Of a stretch of DNA of 29,677 nt, positions 24,151 to 29,677 are shown one piece after another. The notes below the pieces were generated by a model. It was given only the letters and a program-made list of their open reading frames with translations. It ran no database searches and was not told the DNA's origin. The DNA comes from JAQBGV01 sp032128395. GTDB lineage: Bacteria; Planctomycetota; UBA8108; UBA1146. The stretch lies in assembly GCA_032128395.1 (NCBI GenBank), contig JAQBGV010000003.1, positions 1 to 29,677 of the forward strand, given 5' to 3'. Position 1 is the stretch's first letter, and the number at the start of each line of letters is the position of its first letter. The position numbers were made by a program, and so were the translations under genes.

Positions 24151-27100
24151 CAGAAGAAGCGCAGGTCCGCCTTCATCTGCCCGTCCGCATCCTGCTCCCC
24201 GTAGACCGAGAGCCGACTCTTCGGAGTTCGCGACGATCTTCGAAACCATTCCTTGATCGGGTACTCGACCGAGACGGTGTCGAAATCCCCCGTCTCCTCG
24301 GACATATTCACACCCACCTGCAGCCGATCGAGCAAGCCGTCCCCGCCCGAAGCGCTCGGACCGAAGATCGCACCCCAGACCTGTGGCCCGTACAGTTGCG
24401 CGAGCTCGGTCGCGGCGACGATACCGACATCGCTCGCATCGATCTGGTTGCGGAACCGCCCGGTCGCAACCAGGAGGATCAGGTCGTCCTGCGGGTAGGA
24501 GGGGCTCGAGGAGAACGTGACGACGGGGGCGAAGAGTTCGCCGGACGCGGCGGCATCGATCTCCACATCACGGACGATTCCACGGCCGAGAAACTGAAGT
24601 CTGGGGTGGAAGGGGTCATCGTCGGGAAACTGCACTTCGACCTGAACGATCTCGAAGTTGATCCGCGGGAGCAGAACCTGTCCCTCACTCGCCGTGATCG
24701 TCCCGGTCAGCACCGGTTGGTAACCGGTCCCCCCGAGTTTCAGTTTCCCATACGGTGAGACGCGCACGCGGTTGTTCCGCACCTCGAAATTTCCGGCGAG
24801 GTCCACGGAGACATCGAACGCGAGCCTCGATGGGAAACCGCTCTCGAGTCGGAACAGGTCGAAGGGGACGGTACTCCCCCCTCCTGCGAAGCTCGGATGG
24901 ATGTCCCGATCGTAGATCCCCCGGATGATGGTCACTTCGCCCTCGATCCGCGGCTCATCCGGGGTCCCGACGAAGCGGAGAACCCCCCCACCGCGCGCGC
25001 GGAGACTCGACGACCGGAAGAGGCGGATGGACCTGAAGCGGACCTCGCTGTCGAACGCGGTGACTCTTCCGGCCGCGAACGTCATCCGACCCTCGCCCTG
25101 CACTCCCTCACCGTCAATTTCCCCGGCGATCTGCTCGGCGACGAGCGCCTCGCCTTCCCAGCTCAGATTTGCATCGATGTTGCGAATGCGTTCCCACCCC
25201 TGGAGCGCGATCTCTCCCCCTCTGAGTTCGCCGGTGATCTGAGGCTCGGGATCACCAGCGGGTCCTGTGATCGTGCCATCGATCTCGAGCCCTCCCTTCA
25301 CACCCCGCGTTCCAGAGAGAGCGAAGGTCGGGACGAACTCTTCGAGGCGGAGTTCGTGGCCGACCACTTCCGCGCCCCACTCTTGATTCGCGGCGAGCGG
25401 CAGCTGTCCCTCGAAGGTGGCGTGTCCACTCGGCAGGTCGAGGAAGCTCGTCTCGATCTCGAGCGGTCCGCCGGGACTCCACTCCGCGAGTGTGGAGAAG
25501 CGCCGGAAGAGGAGCGGCTCGCCCTCCTCTTTCTTGACTTGGAAGCTTCCCCCGCCGATGTCCAGGCTTCCGCCGAAGAGCGGCGCGCCACCCCCCCACT
25601 CCCCCCAGAGTTCCGCACTTCCCGTCGCGATGAGAAGTCGCCCCGAGAGCCAGGGAGAGGCGATCGAACCGATCGCGAGTTCTTCCGATGCCCCTTCGAC
25701 GAGGAGGCGTTGCTCGCCACCGATCTTCACGGTGGACACCTCGAGACCGAAGTCCCCGACCGAGGACTGGACCTGACCCTCCCCCGACCATTCGCCGGCG
25801 AGGCACGTCGTGTCGAGCTGGAGCGCCAGGTAATCCGGAAGCCCCTCCCGCTCGCCGAGTCCGAGACTCGCGACCAAGAGGAGTGGGTAGTACACCTCGA
25901 CGTCCAGGTCGATCGTGGTCTCACCGCCGGCCACAGTCGGGACGCGTCCATCGAAGCTGGCGAGAAATCCATCGCCGCTCAGCTGCGTGGCCTGCAGGTG
26001 CCACTGCTCCCCCTCGCGCTCGAGGCGACATTCGCAGACCAGATCGATCGGGGAAGCGGTGACGGATATCTGGGGAGCAGAGTCCAGTGCACCGGGGGAC
26101 CACTCCAGCAGCCCCGACACGATCCCGGGCACTCCTTCGATCCGAGCAAACTCCAGCCGGAAGCCGTTCGGATCTTCGATCTCCTCCTGGGTCAGTGAAC
26201 CGACGGCGCTGAGCTCTCCCCGACGCACCGAGAAGCGAGCGATGTGCAGCGGGAACGGCAGCGCGGGGAGCGTCTCGGGAGCGATCAACTCGAAGGACGG
26301 GATCTCCTCGTCGTCGGCCTTTCTCTTCTCGGTCCCTTCCGGAAGCACGAGATCGAGCGAGGTGAGTTCGACCCCGAGAACCCCGTCGAGTTTCTCCCGA
26401 AAATCGATCCAACCGGCGAACCGGAGACGCAAGCGGTCGATGGCCGCGGCCGTCACCATCCCTTCACCCGCGGGGTCGACGGGGAGCGCATCGGCGCCGA
26501 TCTCGAAGTCTTCCGATGCGGCTTCGACGAGGAGGCGTCGCCGGCCGTCGCTCGATGCGGTGCTCATCTCGAGTTCGAAGTTTCCGGCCGAGGACTCGAT
26601 CAGAGCCTTGCCCGACCACTCCCCGGCGAGACCCTTCGTGTCGAGCTTCATCGAGAACTGCTCCGGCATCCCTTCCAGTACTCCCAGTCCGAGGCCCGCA
26701 GCCATCTGGATTGAGTCATCCAACTCGAAGTCCAGCTCGACCGTGGTCTCACACCCGGCCGCGACCGGAACGCGGGCGTCGAATGTGGCGTGATAACCAC
26801 GGCCACTCCATCGCGTCGCCTGCAGACGCCATCGATCCCCCTCACGCTCGAGCCGACCCTCGCTCTCCACCTGAATCGGGTACGCTCCGATGCGAAACTG
26901 AGGAGAGCCCGCCGGGGACCACACCAGATTTCCTGTCTCGACCGACGGCACTCCCTCGATCCGATCGAGCTCCAATTCGAACCCGTTCGGATCATCGAGC
27001 TTCTCTCGGGTGTGGAGTGAACCGACGGCGCTGAGCTCTCCTCGACGCACCGAGAAGTGAGCGATGTGCAGCGGGAACGGCACCTCGGGGAGTGTCTCGG

Positions 27101-27656
27101 GGGCAATCCACTCGAGGGATGGAAACTCCGCGCCCTCGGCCCGTTCCGCGACGGTCCCCTTCGGAAGCACGAGATCGAGCGAGTCGAGCTCGACCCCTCG
27201 AACGCCATCGAGTCCCTCCCGAAATGCGAGCCAACCGGTGAGACGAAGACGCAACCGGTCGAGGGTCGCCGAGATTACGATCGGTTCGGCGGCGAGGATC
27301 GCAGGGAGCGCAGCGTTACGACCGATCGCGGCATCACCGAGGACGATCTGTCGGAGCTCGATCAAGAGGCCCCCATCCTCCGCCGCACGGACCGCCACCT
27401 CTCCGACCTGGACCGGAACTCCGAGTTTGTCGGCGAGGATCTGGGGGAGGAAACTTGGGATCGCTGAGGCGAGGATCGAGTGGCGGAAGAGGCCCGCCCC
27501 GACCAGACCGAGAACCACGACGCCAGCCGACCAGCCGAGGCGCCGGAGCCACCGTCGACTGCGGGGGGTCGTCGCGGCGGCGGTCAGGGAGAGGTCCGCC
27601 TCGGGGATCGGGACATCCGTCCCTGGTTCCGCCTTGTTTCCCCGATCTCGATCCAC
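24138..27656 (-). CDS. tamB: TamB/DUF490-family translocation and assembly protein
   Basis: 1172 residues: one N-terminal transmembrane segment (about residues 38-60), a very long beta-rich region and the C-terminal TamB domain (strands leading to ELAQLYGPQVWGAIFGP, GVNMSEETGDFDTVSVEY and the ending RFFWWVH). Known TamB and other AsmA-like proteins bridge inner and outer membranes and carry phospholipids outward or help assemble outer-membrane proteins. Residues about 122-385 and 397-662 are a tandem duplication (offset 822 bases at DNA level). The GTG at 27656 has GGAGGA four bases upstream and is preferred over GTG 27695. The last bases overlap the Omp85 gene, so the pair forms an operon. 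Confidence 0.9.
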   Translation of the reverse strand: MDRDRGNKAEPGTDVPIPEADLSLTAAATTPRSRRWLRRLGWSAGVVVLGLVGAGLFRHSILASAIPSFLPQILADKLGVPVQVGEVAVRAAEDGGLLIELRQIVLGDAAIGRNAALPAILAAEPIVISATLDRLRLRLTGWLAFREGLDGVRGVELDSLDLVLPKGTVAERAEGAEFPSLEWIAPETLPEVPFPLHIAHFSVRRGELSAVGSLHTREKLDDPNGFELELDRIEGVPSVETGNLVWSPAGSPQFRIGAYPIQVESEGRLEREGDRWRLQATRWSGRGYHATFDARVPVAAGCETTVELDFELDDSIQMAAGLGLGVLEGMPEQFSMKLDTKGLAGEWSGKALIESSAGNFELEMSTASSDGRRRLLVEAASEDFEIGADALPVDPAGEGMVTAAAIDRLRLRFAGWIDFREKLDGVLGVELTSLDLVLPEGTEKRKADDEEIPSFELIAPETLPALPFPLHIARFSVRRGELSAVGSLTQEEIEDPNGFRLEFARIEGVPGIVSGLLEWSPGALDSAPQISVTASPIDLVCECRLEREGEQWHLQATQLSGDGFLASFDGRVPTVAGGETTIDLDVEVYYPLLLVASLGLGEREGLPDYLALQLDTTCLAGEWSGEGQVQSSVGDFGLEVSTVKIGGEQRLLVEGASEELAIGSIASPWLSGRLLIATGSAELWGEWGGGAPLFGGSLDIGGGSFQVKKEEGEPLLFRRFSTLAEWSPGGPLEIETSFLDLPSGHATFEGQLPLAANQEWGAEVVGHELRLEEFVPTFALSGTRGVKGGLEIDGTITGPAGDPEPQITGELRGGEIALQGWERIRNIDANLSWEGEALVAEQIAGEIDGEGVQGEGRMTFAAGRVTAFDSEVRFRSIRLFRSSSLRARGGGVLRFVGTPDEPRIEGEVTIIRGIYDRDIHPSFAGGGSTVPFDLFRLESGFPSRLAFDVSVDLAGNFEVRNNRVRVSPYGKLKLGGTGYQPVLTGTITASEGQVLLPRINFEIVQVEVQFPDDDPFHPRLQFLGRGIVRDVEIDAAASGELFAPVVTFSSSPSYPQDDLILLVATGRFRNQIDASDVGIVAATELAQLYGPQVWGAIFGPSASGGDGLLDRLQVGVNMSEETGDFDTVSVEYPIKEWFRRSSRTPKSRLSVYGEQDADGQMKADLRFFWWVH
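25670..27290 (-). repeat. Tandem internal duplication in tamB (two units of about 820 bp)
   Basis: Unit A is about 26500-27290 and unit B about 25670-26465. Shared segments in the same order include DRLRLR, GVEL-SLDLVLP, IAPETLP, PFPLHIA-FSVRRGELSAVGSL, DPNGF, RLEREG-W-LQAT and LAGEWSG. The offset is 822 bases for most of the length and 828 at the far end. Confidence 0.85.
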
Positions 27657-27941
27657 GGTTTCCTCCGCCGACAAGGCGCGGGTCGCCCGGCGCACAACTC
27701 TATCCCGTTCTTCGACTTAGCGCAGCCCCCGGGTCTCCCTGGCCGGGCTTCGAGGTCGGGCCGGTGTCGAGAACTTCTGGGAACCTCGAAATCACTTGGA
27801 ACAGAAGCTTGGGTCTCGAGGTTGCCGAAGATAGTCTGGGGACCAGCTCCTGTGCACCGAAGATCACCAAAAGATGGGATGATCCGGTCGGGGAGCGACC
27901 TCTCGTCGACCTGTGTGCGGACCCATTCGGAAGGAGACTCG

Positions 27942-28556
27942 ATGACTCGTAGCCGTATGGCACTCGGGGTCATCTGCGTCGCGGCGCTCGCAATCTGTGT
28001 GGGACCGCTCTTCGCTGATGACAGCGCGCCGCCGAATCCCCTCAAGGCGCTCAAGAAAGCGACGCGCAATCTGGTTCTGGAAGCCCGCCAAGGCTACCGG
28101 GCCGGCTGCGATGTCGCGGGCGGTCTCTCCACCAAAGCAGACCACAGCCTGACTTCCACCACGGTGCGTGAAACGTACCGAGGGGACATCCACGGGGACA
28201 TCATGAGTGTCCCCGACATGAAGGTCTTCCGGACCGACGAGAAGGGTGCGGTATTCGACGGAGTGCGTTGGTACGCCCTCCAAGCGCTCCCGGAGGGGAA
28301 GAAGCTCGACCGGCTCTTTGCGTTCCCCGCCCACCTTCTGACGACTGCACTAAGGAGTCCCGAGTCGATCGAGTGGCTCCCCTCCACGGAGGAGGCGGAC
28401 GTCGTCGAAGCTGAAGAGGGCCTCGGGCGCACTTCTGTCGTGAAGAAGCTGACCCAGGAGCAGCTCTACCACCGCCTGCGAGTGAAGGTGCCCGACAAGG
28501 AAGCACTGCAGTATTTCGTCGAAGTGCAGAACTCCGGGTGTCTTTCCGGGGGCTGA
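27942..28556 (+). CDS. Secreted protein of unknown function, N-terminal part before an in-frame TGA
   Basis: 204 residues to a TGA at 28554-28556. The N terminus is a signal peptide (hydrophobic stretch to about residue 24, ending LFADD). The rest is beta-rich and might be a LolA-like open barrel, but I cannot name a family. The ATG at 27942 has AAGGAG five bases upstream. The same frame continues after the TGA (28560-28826) with strands that look like the rest of one domain, and only then comes a terminator, so the product may normally be one protein of about 294 residues. The last coded residues before the TGA include Cys200. See the following feature and the finding on the TGA. Confidence 0.7.
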   Translation: MTRSRMALGVICVAALAICVGPLFADDSAPPNPLKALKKATRNLVLEARQGYRAGCDVAGGLSTKADHSLTSTTVRETYRGDIHGDIMSVPDMKVFRTDEKGAVFDGVRWYALQALPEGKKLDRLFAFPAHLLTTALRSPESIEWLPSTEEADVVEAEEGLGRTSVVKKLTQEQLYHRLRVKVPDKEALQYFVEVQNSGCLSGG

Positions 28557-28559
28557 GGG

Positions 28560-28826
28560 GTGTCCCAATTCTTGTCCCGTGCGGACAAGACCACCACCAG
28601 CTGCACCATCGACATCGACCTCGATCCTGCGACCCGGACCCCCCGCGGCATCCACATGACAGTTCTCACCGGCGTTCACGGTGCGACCGAGAAGGCGGCC
28701 AAGGGAAAGAAGGCGTTCGACGAGGGAGTCGAGCACGTCGCCTTCCACTTCGACTACACCATCGACGTCGGCGATGACGTCGCTCGCTTCGAGATTCCGC
28801 GGGAAGCCGCGAAACTGATGAAGTAG
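28560..28826 (+). CDS. Continuation of the preceding frame after the TGA (or separate small protein)
   Basis: 88 residues in the same frame as the upstream part, separated only by TGA-GGG. A GTG at 28560 could restart translation, but its ribosome binding site is poor (GAGG almost touching the GTG). The sequence is a run of beta strands (CTIDIDLDPATRTPRGIHMTVLTG, FHFDYTIDVG) with one Cys and no signal peptide, as expected for the second half of the domain above rather than an independent protein. It ends 18 bases before a strong terminator. Confidence 0.5.
   Translation: MSQFLSRADKTTTSCTIDIDLDPATRTPRGIHMTVLTGVHGATEKAAKGKKAFDEGVEHVAFHFDYTIDVGDDVARFEIPREAAKLMK
28570..28590 (+). promoter_or_regulatory. 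SECIS-like hairpin downstream of the in-frame TGA
   Basis: TCTTGTCC and GGACAAGA form a perfect 8-bp stem around the 5-base loop CGTGC. The loop begins 21 bases after the TGA and has G in its second position. As I recall the bacterial SECIS model (loop G near the start, loop 16-37 bases after the UGA, firm upper stem), the geometry fits. It could still be chance. Confidence 0.3.
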
Positions 28827-28843
28827 CGCGTACTCACGGAGAG

Positions 28844-28877
28844 AGCCCCCCGATCCAGCGGATCGGGGGGCTTTTTT
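28844..28877 (+). terminator. Strong rho-independent terminator
   Basis: AGCCCCCCGATCC and GGATCGGGGGGCT form a perfect 13-bp stem with a 3-base loop, followed by six T. It ends the 27942-28826 transcript. Confidence 0.95.
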
Positions 28878-29017
28878 CGTGCCCGGGCAGGTCCGATCCC
28901 CTATCCGTGTTCGATCCTCAGCCGTTCCGAGCCCTTCACCGTTCTCACTGGACCAGCGATCCCGTACACTCGGCTCTCCGAATCGCACCCCGTTCAGAGC
29001 TCTCCGGAGGCCCAGTC

Positions 29018-29596
29018 ATGCGCACGTTCCTCGCGATCTTCACGCTCGCGGTCGCCACCCTCCTCGGCGGAACCGCCTGCCTCTCTGCCCAAGATCCCCC
29101 GAAAGACACGGGCAAACCGAAGGAAGCCGGCGATCCGGTCCCGGCGAGAGGGGAGCCGGAGAAGAACGGGAACGACGGCGCCGCCGCGGATGAAAATCCT
29201 CTCGACGACCAGAAGATGAAGCAGCAGGCAAAGCTCGGGAAGATCCTCGCGAAGAAGCGGTGCGTGATCTGCCACAAGATCGAGGGGAAGGGAGGCGTTC
29301 TCTCTCCTCCGATCGAGCAGGTCACGGCGGACCGATTCAAGAAGATGGAGAGCTACGACCAGTTCGTGTCCGCGTTCCTGGCCAAGGACCCCGCCCGCTA
29401 TAGCGCCTCGAAGAAAACCTTGGATGAAATCGCAGCAGAGCAGAACCGCTACAAGAAATTGATGCTCTGGCTGAAGGCGTACCTCGACAAACCGACCTTC
29501 GACAACGGCCAAGCGAAGATGACGAAACAGGTATTGAAGCCCGCAGAGGTCGACCAGCTGATCGCATACCTACTCACACTCGAGCCCAAGGAGTAG
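29018..29596 (+). CDS. Exported monohaem cytochrome c
   Basis: 192 residues. A signal peptide (hydrophobic stretch to about residue 24, likely cleaved after LSA) is followed by a charged Lys/Glu/Pro linker, then one haem site CVICH and a helical class I-like domain. The C-terminal helix (VDQLIAYLLTLEP) is the usual end of small cytochromes c; a Met shortly before it (KMTKQ) could be the sixth haem ligand. The ATG at 29018 has CGGAGG seven bases upstream. It is not in the conduit cluster but could carry electrons in the periplasm. The 81 bases after its stop hold no feature I can support. Confidence 0.88.
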   Translation: MRTFLAIFTLAVATLLGGTACLSAQDPPKDTGKPKEAGDPVPARGEPEKNGNDGAAADENPLDDQKMKQQAKLGKILAKKRCVICHKIEGKGGVLSPPIEQVTADRFKKMESYDQFVSAFLAKDPARYSASKKTLDEIAAEQNRYKKLMLWLKAYLDKPTFDNGQAKMTKQVLKPAEVDQLIAYLLTLEPKE

Positions 29597-29677
29597 GCCG
29601 GGCCAGCGGGCTCGGTCGCCGAATGATGGGACTGGCTCGCCGAAGGTGTTGCCTGTCCCGGACGGCCGTCGGTACCC

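Overview
The window is high-GC bacterial DNA with strong purine-rich ribosome binding sites and many ATGA or short-gap operon junctions. The organism is a diderm (Gram-negative type): there is a TamB/Omp85 pair, an outer-membrane porin, several lipoproteins and many exported cytochromes c. Nothing here fixes the phylum. The mix (large multihaem cytochromes, fused FtcD, TamB-Omp85, a heterodimeric ABC exporter) fits an uncultured high-GC lineage such as Planctomycetota, Acidobacteriota or Myxococcota-like groups, but that is a guess.

Layout. 1-345 is the C-terminal end of a GT4-type glycosyltransferase. 437-2629 (minus) holds a Coa1-like membrane protein, a membrane/TPR-like protein and an M28 zinc peptidase. 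2630-3786 has no convincing protein gene but carries an unusual series of hairpins and palindromes. 3787-7562 encodes a two-gene ABC exporter whose motif changes match a heterodimer with one degenerate ATP site. 7867-15748 is the centrepiece: a 13- to 15-haem exported cytochrome (plus strand), convergent with a minus-strand cluster of porin, 13-haem lipoprotein, OmcA/MtrC-type decahaem lipoprotein and a helical anchored protein. This looks like a porin-cytochrome conduit for moving electrons across the outer membrane. Sigma-54-like promoters sit upstream of both arms.

16003-17461 (minus) has three small genes: an anchored protein of unknown function, a small Cys-pair protein and a CX4R phosphatase-like lipoprotein. 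17613-20372 holds ftcD (histidine degradation / one-carbon metabolism, broken by one extra G in a G6 run) coupled to a TIGR01777-type epimerase. 20553-22032 holds a coiled-coil membrane protein, a terminator and a tandem ACT protein. 22084-27656 (minus) is a tamB-Omp85 operon with a large internal duplication in TamB. 27942-28826 is a secreted protein whose reading frame is interrupted by one in-frame TGA followed by a SECIS-like hairpin, then a strong terminator. 29018-29596 is a monohaem cytochrome c.

The genes most likely to work together are the conduit components (36 canonical haem sites, plus two unusual sites, in three proteins and one barrel) and the tamB-Omp85 pair, which could serve outer-membrane biogenesis. 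No inner-membrane quinol dehydrogenase for the conduit is visible in this window. Two reading-frame interruptions (ftcD and the 27942 gene) may be real or assembly errors, and raw reads would settle that.
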